Shown here: in pieces, positions 25,437-33,761 of the stretch
Layout of the letters: each line of letters starts with the position of its first letter
How positions within the stretch are numbered: the first letter of the stretch is position 1
Assembly (NCBI GenBank): GCA_002298165.1
Contig: DBMI01000006.1
Span: 1-60,430 of the forward strand
Source of the DNA: Desulfarculales bacterium UBA702
GTDB taxonomy: Bacteria; Desulfobacterota; Syntrophobacteria; Syntrophobacterales; Syntrophobacteraceae
DNA length: 60,430 nucleotides
Direction of reading: 5' to 3'
Made by a program: the position numbers and the translations under genes
Notes under the pieces: generated by a model
Database searches by the model: none
Told to the model about the DNA's origin: nothing
What the model saw: only the letters and a program-made list of their open reading frames with translations

Positions 25437-26878
25437 CAGTTCACTCCAAAATCGGGATCGATAAAGTAATAATCGTTTACGTTTGGAAAGGTGAAGGCGC
25501 TGCGGAATATCACCGTAATGTCGGAATACTGTTTGATCGACGCAGCCGTGGTGATCTCCAGCTTGAATTTATTGTAGCTCCTGGCCCCATAGGTGGTTGC
25601 CGACCAGCCAGCGGTCGAGGCTACGAGGTTGCCTGAAAGTGCTTTCGTGGTCTCGCATTTGATAAGGCCGGTCGAGTTATCGACGTAATAAACGTCTATC
25701 CACCACTTATCCTTCGTTGGGGTTCCAAAGGTGTCGCACGCCAGCATCTCGACAGTTATCGTCTTGGATGCCGGCGCCAGGTTGTAGAACTTCTTCATCG
25801 TGCTAAGGGTGAACGGAGCAGACGGAGACGAGAGCTTGAGCGGCTGTGAAACCCTGATTGACCACGGGGTATTCGAACCCTCAGGGAGGATGGAATTAAG
25901 CACCGGATAGTTCTGGCCAGGAGTCCAGTCTATAATTCCAAGCAGTGTTTCCTTTCTGAATTGGTACAGGCTATTGTTGGTGTTGACCGAAACGATCTCA
26001 AAATTGTCCAGCTGATTAGCTGTGGAAGGACTTCCTGCCGCCCAATGGGCCAAGGCAGAATACCCTAAATTACAGTCTTCCAGCGACACCTTAACTGCCC
26101 CGTATCCGGCAAGAACAGTTGGATCGACCCATACAAAACGAGTGGTCTCGGTGGAGTTCAGCACTCTGCAACCCCTGAAGAACCATTGATTGCTTGTAAC
26201 CGGGCTAGAGAAAAGGAGAACGCCACTCGGAGCGCCGCCTATATCAAAATCACAGTTATCAAACAAATAATGTACACTTGAGCCCGCCGAACTAAAGATG
26301 CCGTAAGAAGTGGCTCCCCCACCATTGCTGCTGATATCAAAAAGACAATTTCGGCACTTCGTCCAACTCATAGTTGTGTTGTTGAGACCAATCTGGTTCC
26401 ATGCTACATAAGCGTTCTTGGTTTCCCAAATCAAACCGTCATAGATACCAGCAGCCAATGTGCACAATGTAAAAGTGGCGTTTGGATTATCGAAGTAGAG
26501 CCGCAATTTGCGGCCATTGCAGAGGAAATGATTGTAATCCTTGAAAGTAAAGGCACTTGTCGAGTTGAAGGATAGTTTGAGTTCTCCCCCATTAGGCCAA
26601 ATAGTGCCGTCATCGACAACCCACGTAATGGGCAGTTCTCTGGTCCCCCTCGTAGCCATAGTAATAGTAGAGGTAACTGATATGGTGATCGGGTTGGCCC
26701 CGTCGTCAGAACGGATATAGACCGTATCGCCATTGGCAATTGCATAAGCTGATCCGGTGTTGGCGAGAACGGCCTTCAGATCGTTCCAGGCCCCAGGCTG
26801 TCCTGCCCCGGCAGCGGGATCTTTGCTCGATCCATCCCCGTTATAAGTCGCGGAGGTATCGACATACTTAATAGCCAT
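25436..26878 (-). CDS. Probable parallel beta-helix phage adhesin
   Basis: 480 aa. It starts IKYVDTSATYNGDGSSKDPA, a calcium-loop-like opening common in pectate-lyase-like beta-helix proteins. From about 90 to 300 it shows short hydrophobic strands with Asn/Gly turns (NHFLCNGRKLRLYF, CRNCLFDISSNGGG, FDNCDFDIGGAPSG, WFFRGCRVLNS), the look of a right-handed beta-helix tailspike. The last 150 residues form another beta domain. Likely a receptor- or matrix-binding tail component; enzymatic activity not shown. It belongs to the run of tail genes between the M-like and L-like genes. Confidence 0.62.
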   Translation of the reverse strand: MAIKYVDTSATYNGDGSSKDPAAGAGQPGAWNDLKAVLANTGSAYAIANGDTVYIRSDDGANPITISVTSTITMATRGTRELPITWVVDDGTIWPNGGELKLSFNSTSAFTFKDYNHFLCNGRKLRLYFDNPNATFTLCTLAAGIYDGLIWETKNAYVAWNQIGLNNTTMSWTKCRNCLFDISSNGGGATSYGIFSSAGSSVHYLFDNCDFDIGGAPSGVLLFSSPVTSNQWFFRGCRVLNSTETTRFVWVDPTVLAGYGAVKVSLEDCNLGYSALAHWAAGSPSTANQLDNFEIVSVNTNNSLYQFRKETLLGIIDWTPGQNYPVLNSILPEGSNTPWSIRVSQPLKLSSPSAPFTLSTMKKFYNLAPASKTITVEMLACDTFGTPTKDKWWIDVYYVDNSTGLIKCETTKALSGNLVASTAGWSATTYGARSYNKFKLEITTAASIKQYSDITVIFRSAFTFPNVNDYYFIDPDFGVN

Positions 26879-26890
26879 ATCTCAGACCTC

Positions 26891-28270
26891 CTAGCTCACT
26901 ATCGAATCAACGGTGCGGATTGCCGCAACTGAAAGGCCGGTTGATGTGACCGCGGACTCAACCTCGAAGGGCAAGATGCCCTTCTTGCGTACCCGTACAA
27001 GCACCGGAATATCGGCGGCATAAGTGATTGTGGTCTGCGCGGTTGTAGTTGATGCCTGCTCGTCAACGAATGGCACATAGGCGTCATCGCCGAGAGAATA
27101 TGATTTTGAAAGCGTTACGCCGGCATGAAGAGTGAAAGTCGAGACTGACCAGGAATCATACTGGTATCGGTCATCCCCGATCCTGATGAAGCCGCTCGAT
27201 GGCGTGTCATTCGTGATCGCTTCCTGGACCACGACCGTGGCGTTGCCAAGGTTGTTGCCGGCAGCAAGGTTATACTGTGCCTTATTGATCGTGCCGCCAA
27301 CCCAGGTTAGCCTGGCGACCAGCACCCGATCTCCCGAGACTACGCCCGTTACTTTTACCGGAACGACATTCGGGGGAGAGACAACCGTGTTGTCGGCCGA
27401 TATGAGCTGGAAGTTCTTAGCGTCATTGCCGTCATAGTTTTCGATCCAGATCCCGCGAGCACCGAAGAACTTGCCGCCTGCAAAGGTTCCAAAAGGACTC
27501 TTCACTTCGTCTGCGTAGGTGCCGGGGATTGCGCTCCGATACCGCCAGCCTTCGACAGCGTTGAGGGTCACGGCCGAAACATTGCGGGTGACATACTTGA
27601 GGTATTCGTAGACTTGGGCAAGCGTTCTAGCGGCGCAATTGATGGTAACATCGTAATTTTTGGTGACACCGCCGAGGGTCTTGCTGACCGAGCCGAAGGT
27701 GATCGTAATGTCGCTCCACCCGGCAATGGTAGCTCCTGCGGTCTGATTATTCAGATCGTCGTCCGTCGCCAATGGAACGGCATTGCGGCCGCCTGTGGAG
27801 AGGTCGATCTCAAAGTGGGAATAGGTGTCGGAGAGTTCGCGGGCCATAACTAAGACCTTGCCGGCATCGATCAAAGCCCCGCCCGACTTCACCTTGATTA
27901 GCACGTCTATGTGGCCGGTTCCCCACCAGGCCGTGATCTTCGCCCCGTTCTGAACTACATAGATATTGGTGCCAGCCTGGATCGATCCAAGGGTGTAAAT
28001 ATTCGACCAAAGATTGTTGTTGTCGCTGGTCTTTACCGCGCCGCCCTTGAGGAACTGGAAAGAGGCATCCGGGATCGTCCAGCCGTTTATCAGGGTGTAC
28101 TCGGTGGGCGTCTGCCCCGACATTGGCACTGTATCGTCAAGCTGCGCCAGCTCATCGAAGACGTCCATGAGCCAGGAATAGAGCTGGTTTACCGTGTAGA
28201 CGGTTGCCCCACTCGTATGGGTGATGGTCTTGGCACCATAATCAATTGTGAAATCGTCCTGGATAGCCAC
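26891..28270 (-). CDS. Large phage tail protein of unknown function
   Basis: 459 aa, rich in beta strands and in small residues, with no transmembrane segment. The N-terminal TLINGWTIPDASFQFLKGGAVKTSDNNNLWSNIYTLGS and the C-terminal QTTITYAADIPVLVRVRKKGILPFE resemble phage proteins seen near tape-measure genes. No domain identified. It stands between the M-like gene and the beta-helix adhesin and is probably a fibre or distal tail component. Confidence 0.6.
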   Translation of the reverse strand: MAIQDDFTIDYGAKTITHTSGATVYTVNQLYSWLMDVFDELAQLDDTVPMSGQTPTEYTLINGWTIPDASFQFLKGGAVKTSDNNNLWSNIYTLGSIQAGTNIYVVQNGAKITAWWGTGHIDVLIKVKSGGALIDAGKVLVMARELSDTYSHFEIDLSTGGRNAVPLATDDDLNNQTAGATIAGWSDITITFGSVSKTLGGVTKNYDVTINCAARTLAQVYEYLKYVTRNVSAVTLNAVEGWRYRSAIPGTYADEVKSPFGTFAGGKFFGARGIWIENYDGNDAKNFQLISADNTVVSPPNVVPVKVTGVVSGDRVLVARLTWVGGTINKAQYNLAAGNNLGNATVVVQEAITNDTPSSGFIRIGDDRYQYDSWSVSTFTLHAGVTLSKSYSLGDDAYVPFVDEQASTTTAQTTITYAADIPVLVRVRKKGILPFEVESAVTSTGLSVAAIRTVDSIVS

Positions 28271-28283
28271 TGTGCCCCCCTCC

Positions 28284-28634
28284 CTAAACCTCTTCCAAGG
28301 TCATTTCCGCCCGCCACCGGAGCTTAGAGCCTGCAGGTGCGAACTTTATCGGCTCCTTGAGTCGCACGTTGTGTTCCAGGCCGCTGTCAGGATTCGTCCA
28401 GGCGAAAGCATCCGATCCGACCTTTACCGCGGCCTCGAAGTTCTGGAGGCTCACTTTGTCGGCTGCCGAAAGGTACGAGTACTTCATCTTCCACATCATT
28501 GGGATGCGGGTGCAGCGCGGCCTTGTCTTGGTATATCCGGCCTCGGATTTAACCCGGATAGTCGGGTCAAACGCCCGCTGTTCCTCCCAAGAATCGACGT
28601 CGGGGTTATCGGAAAGATTTGGAAAATCGGACAC
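28284..28634 (-). CDS. Minor tail protein, gpM-like
   Basis: 116 aa. The sequence (SEAGYTKTRPRCTRIPMMWKMKYSYLSAADKVSLQNFEA ... FAWTNPDSGLEHNVRLKEP) has the pattern of lambda gpM / phage minor tail family proteins: TRPR, W-x-[FY]-x-Y-L-S, then F-x-W-x-[DN]-P. The position directly after the tape-measure gene is that of lambda M. It probably forms the distal tail ring. Confidence 0.75.
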   Translation of the reverse strand: MSDFPNLSDNPDVDSWEEQRAFDPTIRVKSEAGYTKTRPRCTRIPMMWKMKYSYLSAADKVSLQNFEAAVKVGSDAFAWTNPDSGLEHNVRLKEPIKFAPAGSKLRWRAEMTLEEV

Positions 28635-28645
28635 TGTGACACTCC

Positions 28646-29530
28646 CTATGCTTTGCGGTTCCTGAGCATCTGACCGAGGACGCCATACTCATTTATATCC
28701 TTGGCTACGATGCCGATAATCATCTTGTCCAAGCTGTGGGTAATTACTCCCTGTTCGAGCTTGAGAGGAGCGCTGGATTGATTGTCGATTTTGACTTCAA
28801 CGTTCAGGGCCTGTGTTGACTGCCCCGATTTCATTTCGCCGCGGCTCCACCCGCCTTTCGGAATAACTATCTCGCCCTTTTGGAGGATGGCTGGAAATTC
28901 GTCGGAAGCCAGCCCGGAGTGCAGGCGTGGAGCACCGGCCAACAGGAGCGAGCTTGCCATCCGATGGGTGCCGTCAAGCCCCACGATCCCTCCCGAGTGG
29001 AAATTGAGGAACCAATCAGGGGTTTCGCTCCACAGAATCGAGCCTTCTCCGGCCCCGCTGTTCCCACCGGTCCCGCCGCCGCCAAACCCGCCAAATCCGC
29101 CGAAAAGATTTCCCATGAGGTCTTCCAGGCCGTGTGAGAGCATTCGCGAAATGGCCTTGGACCAGGCATTTATGAGGAAGTTGCAGAAGGCGCTCCAGGC
29201 GTCTCCGGCAGAGACGATCTCGCCCTTGAAGATGCCGCTGAAAAGGCTTTTAAAACTCGAGCCGGCAGAACTGACGAATTTTTGGGTACTCGAATTCATT
29301 TCGCTTAAGGCTTTATGAGTCGATTGGAGGCTTTTCTCCGCCTCCCGGCTGACCTGTTGCTGCTGCTCGCGAGTTTTTTCCAGGGCCATTTGACGATCAC
29401 GCTCAGCTGAGGCGATCTCAGCCTGAATCCGGAGTTGCTCCTCCATCGACTTAATCGTCTGATCGAAATCCCGTGTCGAACCAGTATCACCTAGGCTCAC
29501 AAGATTTATGCTGCGCCTGTTTTCTGCCAT
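28646..29530 (-). CDS. Short tape measure protein (gpH-like)
   Basis: 294 aa. Residues about 15-95 form a coiled coil (MEEQLRIQAEIASAERDRQMALEKTREQQQQ). A Phe/Gly-rich hinge follows (SMFK-like SSFKSLFSGIFKG, LFGGFGGFGGGG). The C-terminus (FHSGGIVGLDGTHRMASSLLLAGAPRLHSGLASDEFPAILQKGE) is the conserved lambda tape-measure C-terminal region. Lambda gpH is 853 aa and sets a 135-nm tail; at the same pitch this one would give roughly 45 nm. It directly follows the GT extension, as in lambda. Confidence 0.85.
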   Translation of the reverse strand: MAENRRSINLVSLGDTGSTRDFDQTIKSMEEQLRIQAEIASAERDRQMALEKTREQQQQVSREAEKSLQSTHKALSEMNSSTQKFVSSAGSSFKSLFSGIFKGEIVSAGDAWSAFCNFLINAWSKAISRMLSHGLEDLMGNLFGGFGGFGGGGTGGNSGAGEGSILWSETPDWFLNFHSGGIVGLDGTHRMASSLLLAGAPRLHSGLASDEFPAILQKGEIVIPKGGWSRGEMKSGQSTQALNVEVKIDNQSSAPLKLEQGVITHSLDKMIIGIVAKDINEYGVLGQMLRNRKA

Positions 29531-29558
29531 TTCAGTTTAAATCCCCTTCTTACCGACC

Positions 29559-30283
29559 CTATTTCACCAATTTGTCACGTAATGATTGGATTGCTTTTAT
29601 TTTTTGCTTCAGGAAGCCCAAATCTTGCCAGAACTGCAATCCCAGTGAATCATTCTCGAACTTAAACCCGGCTTCCTGAAGCAGGTGGACTCGGAGAAGG
29701 GAAATCACGTAAGGACCGCTCCGTTTCCATCGCGCCGGGTTTTTTCCGCAGTTATGACAAAGGCTTTGGATTGTCCTTCCTTCGCAATCTTCTACAGAAT
29801 CAGGGTCACAGGCTTCGGAGAGAAGGAGATCTATCTCCCGATCCAGATCGATATTCTCCGGGCCTATTCCTCCAAAGGGCTTTCCGGTTCCCCTTCCCTA
29901 GCGGCCCCGGTGGCCTCGAAAACATTTGCCGCAACGCTTGCCACAATGTCCCCGGCGTAGCGAATCAAAAGATCTTTCCAGTCCTGGCGGTAGTCCGGGT
30001 CGCTCGGGTCCGCTGAGAACGGCTTGCCTTCTATTCCGAGAGTTCCCTTGGCAAAACCGCTGATTATGCGCGAGCCAAATTTCAGGCGGTTCTCGAAAAC
30101 TCGACTCTTCAACTTTTGGCCTCGACGCTCGAAGACGCCATTCTGGTAGGCCGCACGTTCCTCATTAGTCGGCATGCGGTAATAGATCTCGTGCACGTCA
30201 CCGGTTATTCCATCCTGTATGTCCAGGGTGTTCCGTTCTGCCGCAAAATCACGCATTACTTCTCCTTGTGGTGCATGGCTCAT
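29559..30283 (-). CDS. Tail assembly chaperone GT, -1 frameshift product
   Basis: Reading from 30283 in the G frame to the CCCTTTG heptamer, then shifting to the -1 frame, gives one open product of 241 aa ending at the TAG at 29559-29561. The total (725 plus one re-read base, 726) is divisible by three. The extension of about 104 codons starts GGIGPENIDLDREIDLLLSE, has Cys residues spaced C-x7-C-x8-C-x2-C (DCEGRTIQSLCHNCG) and ends LRDKLVK. It has no internal ATG of its own placed to start it. Lambda makes gpGT in the same way, and the T part recruits the tail tube. Confidence 0.85.
29864..30283 (-). CDS. Tail assembly chaperone G
   Basis: 139-aa unshifted product of the G/GT pair. It lies between the tail tube and tape-measure genes, the lambda G position. 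The acidic C-terminus (ATGAAREGEPESPLEE) ends at a TAG four codons after the slip site. It binds the tape measure before tail polymerisation and is absent from the finished particle in lambda. The start overlaps the tail-tube stop (ATGA). Confidence 0.85.
   Translation of the reverse strand: MSHAPQGEVMRDFAAERNTLDIQDGITGDVHEIYYRMPTNEERAAYQNGVFERRGQKLKSRVFENRLKFGSRIISGFAKGTLGIEGKPFSADPSDPDYRQDWKDLLIRYAGDIVASVAANVFEATGAAREGEPESPLEE
29873..29879 (-). promoter_or_regulatory. Slippery heptamer CCCTTTG
   Basis: In the G frame the bases are read C-CCT-TTG, exactly the X-XXY-YYZ pattern that allows both tRNAs to re-pair as CCC and TTT after a one-base backward slip. It is nine bases before the G stop codon. 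No strong downstream stem is visible (only a weak CCCG...CGGG pairing); a GGAGG lies immediately after the heptamer. Confidence 0.85.
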
Positions 30284-31209
30284 GAAAACCTGATCAACAA
30301 CTCATCGTCTCCATTGCTCATCGCCAGGGAAAAAGCAGCCTTGTAGACCACCCTTCCATCGCGGTCACCCGAGCCCATATCGCTGTACTGGATCGCGGGG
30401 GCTTCGATTGCAAACCTGTTCCCGTCAGCACTACCTATAGCCAGGTTAAGCCTCAGTGGAGTTGCGGATTGCCAATTGCTCCAGAAGGGGTGGGTAGTAA
30501 CCGCCACGGTCTCCGGATCGAAACTCCCGCGAGGTTTTCTGCCCGTGATCTCGAACCCGATAACCCCGTCCAATGCTGCGATGCTTTTTCGTTCAACTAC
30601 GCTGTTGTTGATATCTACCTCGAATTTTTCCGACACCGGTCCATAGCCTCCGATAGAAAAGTCTGCCCCGAGCGCGACCGGTGGAAGGATGCCGCTGAAT
30701 GTCTGAGCCGAAGGCGATGCATCCGAGGGCGAGCTGTAGAATCCTTTGAACTTCCACTCCACCATTGCCGGTTTTCCCACTTCGATGCTGATCCTGAAAG
30801 ATCCCCGGCAACCAGTGAGTTTATGGAAAAGCCGGTCGATGTACACATAGAGGGTACATGACTCAAAATTCTCCGAAATAGGAGTATAGAGCAGGTCGGT
30901 TCCGGCATTTGCCGTCTGGCTCATCCCGCATGCCCTGAAAAGGTCCCCTTCCCATCCAAATGCCGGAATCGCCCCCTTCGTTCCGGTTCCCTTCATCTCG
31001 GTTTTGAAGTCGACCTCGACTCTACTGGTCCCGCGCAGAAAACTGAGCTGCGAAAGAGAGCCTCGCAAGATATTGCGCTCGACCGCCTCACCCGCCGGCG
31101 AGATAACCAGGTCGCGAACAGCAATCGCATTCGACGCCGGATTTGGAATGGGATCGATTCCGTATTCTGTTTCAATCTTTGCAAACACCACAGTATTTCG
31201 CGTGAACAT
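30280..31209 (-). CDS. Major tail tube protein
   Basis: 309 aa, in the lambda V position. The sequence is beta-rich with no signal or membrane segment. FTRNTVVFAKIETEYGIDPIPNPASNAIAV at the N-terminus and the internal TSRVEVDFKTEMKGTG, DLFRACG and TGCRGSFRI patterns are typical of phage tail tube proteins of siphophages. It polymerises around the tape measure. The stop overlaps the G start, so the two are coupled. Confidence 0.82.
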   Translation of the reverse strand: MFTRNTVVFAKIETEYGIDPIPNPASNAIAVRDLVISPAGEAVERNILRGSLSQLSFLRGTSRVEVDFKTEMKGTGTKGAIPAFGWEGDLFRACGMSQTANAGTDLLYTPISENFESCTLYVYIDRLFHKLTGCRGSFRISIEVGKPAMVEWKFKGFYSSPSDASPSAQTFSGILPPVALGADFSIGGYGPVSEKFEVDINNSVVERKSIAALDGVIGFEITGRKPRGSFDPETVAVTTHPFWSNWQSATPLRLNLAIGSADGNRFAIEAPAIQYSDMGSGDRDGRVVYKAAFSLAMSNGDDELLIRFS

Positions 31210-31235
31210 CTCGATCTCCCCTGGTCATGCCGGAA

Positions 31236-31691
31236 TTAGGCGTTGAACCGACACCGGGATTTGAAAAGGATCTGGTAGAGTGCGAAATCGCGGCCGCCGG
31301 CCACCGCTTCCTCCGAAATCGGGGCAAGCGGTTCCATCTCGATTCCGCATGATTCACCGGAGAGGGCGGCACGTACATCCTCGAGCACCTGGTAAATTCC
31401 TTTCTCCCCGGCCGCTCCATGCCGCACGGCTGAATCCCCTCTCAAATTCCGTACGGCTGCTATGACCCCGAAGATCATTTCCCGGTCTTGGCAGCCCGAC
31501 ATGTTTTGTGAGTACTTGCCCCGGGCGTATACGATGAATAGTGCGGGGCAAAGAGGCGCCAGTTCCTCGATTGTATTGAGATCCCGTTCCAGGAACTCAG
31601 AGATGGAACCGAGCGTGCGGACGTACGGTAGTTCGCTCGACAGGCGTCCAATAATGGCCTGCTCGACATCGGCTACGGTCGGCATAGTCAA
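31236..31691 (-). CDS. Mu gp37-like protein (DUF1834)
   Basis: 151 aa. ADVEQAIIGRLSSELPYVRTLGSISEFLERDL and PALFIVYARGKYS are features of the Mu gp37/DUF1834 family, located after gp36 in Mu-like phages and probably part of the tail-completion or head-tail joining apparatus. The ATG at 31691 overlaps the stop of the gp36-like gene. Confidence 0.8.
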   Translation of the reverse strand: MTMPTVADVEQAIIGRLSSELPYVRTLGSISEFLERDLNTIEELAPLCPALFIVYARGKYSQNMSGCQDREMIFGVIAAVRNLRGDSAVRHGAAGEKGIYQVLEDVRAALSGESCGIEMEPLAPISEEAVAGGRDFALYQILFKSRCRFNA

Positions 31692-32119
31692 AATCCTTCC
31701 AGGCTCGATCTCGAGAAAGCGCGCCCGGGATTGTCAACAGATGTCTCGGGTGATTTTGATTCGAGCGGATTCCCCTCGGGATCACTCTGGCCGAGGGAAA
31801 TCCTGCCCTGCGACACCTGTTCCAGGTAACGCACTGCGCCGCGATAGCGCTCGATTCGGTGCTCGGGGACCCTCTCCCTTCTCGAGTAGAGGTTGTAGAC
31901 TGCAATGTCCACCGAGAGCCGCCGAATCGATTCAGGGACGGGAGAAAGGGGCACGGCTAACCTCGCACCAAGATATCCGTTTATCTCCTCATCGGCGTCG
32001 CTAATGGCCTGTTCCACCCTTGGCGCAACCACGTCTCCGGTCCCTTCGTCATCGGTCAACTGGACGAGCACGCCCTGCCGAAGCTGATTCCTGATCTGGT
32101 CAATGGTGCAGTAAGACAA
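31688..32119 (-). CDS. Mu gp36-like protein (DUF1320)
   Basis: 143 aa, matching the DUF1320 family (YCTIDQIRNQL ... VEQAISDADEEINGYLGARLAVPL ... LSVDIAVYNLYSRRERVPE). This all-alpha protein acts as a head-tail connector component in Mu-like phages and resembles lambda-type adaptor proteins. It follows the major capsid gene and overlaps the gp37-like start. Confidence 0.87.
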   Translation of the reverse strand: MSYCTIDQIRNQLRQGVLVQLTDDEGTGDVVAPRVEQAISDADEEINGYLGARLAVPLSPVPESIRRLSVDIAVYNLYSRRERVPEHRIERYRGAVRYLEQVSQGRISLGQSDPEGNPLESKSPETSVDNPGRAFSRSSLEGF

Positions 32120-32161
32120 GGCCTGTCCTTTCGTTGCCGGCTTTCATGCGGGCTGCAGGTA

Positions 32162-33040
32162 CTACGCAAGCCATGGAACTACGACCAGTTCGGCACTGCC
32201 GAACCATGGGTTCCCTGCGCCAGCGGCATCGTTAGGAACCTTAAGGATGGATCGGCCGGCGCTCTCGAGTGTCGGTGGGACCACTAGATGAGTGGGATTA
32301 ATTCCCAGGGGGGCGCCTTCCTCGCTCTTGAATCCCATCATCGCGGCGCGCGCGGCAGCATAATTGGTGCCACTGAGTGTGGACTTGCTGCCGTAGGCAA
32401 GCTGCCAAAGGCCGAAGCCAACGTTCTTACGATCATCCACGCCGTAGAGAAACTTTTTGCGCATGAAGACGTTTTCATCGTCAGGACGATCTACCGATAT
32501 GAAATCCGGGCGCTTTCTTATCTGAAGTATTATGGGTTTAATCGGCCGTGAAAGATCGAGCAGGAACCAGGGATCGCCCGTGCCGCCGCCCGAATTGGAA
32601 ACGCTTGCGCCACCCACTGGATGATCCGTATCAAAGAAGTACTGCCTGTCGTAGCAGGCCGTCGTAAAGCCGGCCTTGAGCAACGCGAACACAAGCATGT
32701 CGGGGTGCTGTTTTGCCGCCCAGGCCAATCCCTGGACCATCGGCGTGTAGACGCCAATCTGGTCATCCTCCACATCATTTCTGTCCACCTCGATCGTGGA
32801 CTCGTAGTCCTTGTTCACTATTTCGTATTTGAAGGCCGAAAGATCGCGGATTGCGCGATCGCCAACCCATTCGCGAAGCATCGGAAAATCTCCAAGCCAT
32901 TTGTAGTCAACGGACCTGCCTTCCGAGGGCACCTCCATGGCAACAATGGGCCACTGTGAAGGAGCGCCGTCGAACGACTCGTTAAAAACAGTCTTAAAGG
33001 ATTTATAAATTCCGGAGAGATTTGCCTGGTCTATTATCAT
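32162..33040 (-). CDS. Mu-like major capsid protein (gpT)
   Basis: 292 aa. NLSGIYKSFKTVFNESFDGAPSQW, VPSEGRSVDYKWLGDFPMLREW and YESTIEVDRNDVEDDQIGVY are hallmark segments of the Mu major head subunit gpT. It forms the icosahedral shell with an HK97-like fold. The start at 33040 (MIIDQANLSG) is the family N-terminus; the longer reading to 33100 runs into repeat-derived sequence (WESATRNAKG). It follows the decoration protein after about 190 bases containing a heptad repeat. Confidence 0.92.
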   Translation of the reverse strand: MIIDQANLSGIYKSFKTVFNESFDGAPSQWPIVAMEVPSEGRSVDYKWLGDFPMLREWVGDRAIRDLSAFKYEIVNKDYESTIEVDRNDVEDDQIGVYTPMVQGLAWAAKQHPDMLVFALLKAGFTTACYDRQYFFDTDHPVGGASVSNSGGGTGDPWFLLDLSRPIKPIILQIRKRPDFISVDRPDDENVFMRKKFLYGVDDRKNVGFGLWQLAYGSKSTLSGTNYAAARAAMMGFKSEEGAPLGINPTHLVVPPTLESAGRSILKVPNDAAGAGNPWFGSAELVVVPWLA

Positions 33041-33229
33041 TGCGTTGCTCCCTTTGGCGTTGCGGGTTGCGGATTCCCAATGCCAGTACCTGCTTTCCAC
33101 TGGCTTTTTCGGATGTAAGTTTTTCTAGCGGATCGAGTGTACGGGCGCTGATTCCTGTCGTCAGTTGCGTCTGGAGTTCCAACCCGCATAACGATGCTCG
33201 TAACCCGCAAACCTTTCACCCGAAACCGC

Positions 33230-33634
33230 CTACCTCATATCTATATCAACACCCACTTCGGTGGCGCTGATGAACTCGGCGATCGTGCCGCATGCGACCG
33301 AGTTGCTGGTGGTCTTTGCAACAGTCTGATCGTCTGAGACGTTCACGGCTGCTCCGATGTCGGTTATGGCCAAGGCCGAGGAGGCCAGGCGAAAGACCCC
33401 TTTACGCCTGACCCGCACAGTCATGTCGCCGTTTGCGCCCGCGGAGTTATCCGCCTGTTCGCCCGCGATGCCTACGAATTTGAAGTTGGCGGTGTCCGCA
33501 CCCGGCGTGGCATAACCCGATGTATTCAAGCAGACGATGGACCCGGCATATATCTTTGCTCCGGATGCCACCTTGTATTCAATTTCGAGCCCCTGGCGAT
33601 AGGTTGTCTTCCTATCCGTAGATAAAGCAGCCAT
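33230..33634 (-). CDS. Capsid decoration/cement-type protein
   Basis: 134 aa, beta-rich: LEIEYKVASGAKIYAGSIVCLNTSGYATPG, then FVGIAGEQADNSAGANGDMTVRVRRKGVFRL. This matches the DUF2190-like or cement-protein pattern and the position between protease and capsid genes is the usual place for a head decoration protein. It probably stabilises the mature shell. Confidence 0.75.
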   Translation of the reverse strand: MAALSTDRKTTYRQGLEIEYKVASGAKIYAGSIVCLNTSGYATPGADTANFKFVGIAGEQADNSAGANGDMTVRVRRKGVFRLASSALAITDIGAAVNVSDDQTVAKTTSNSVACGTIAEFISATEVGVDIDMR

Positions 33635-33761
33635 CTATTGTTCTCCTTTTCCGCCCGTTTCCGGTTGCCTGTTCATCCATATTGACCGTCTGAGTTGCTT
33701 TAATTGAAAGTCCATAACATTCGAGAACGACTCCACTGCGGCCTCAGTTTTCCCGCCTCAA

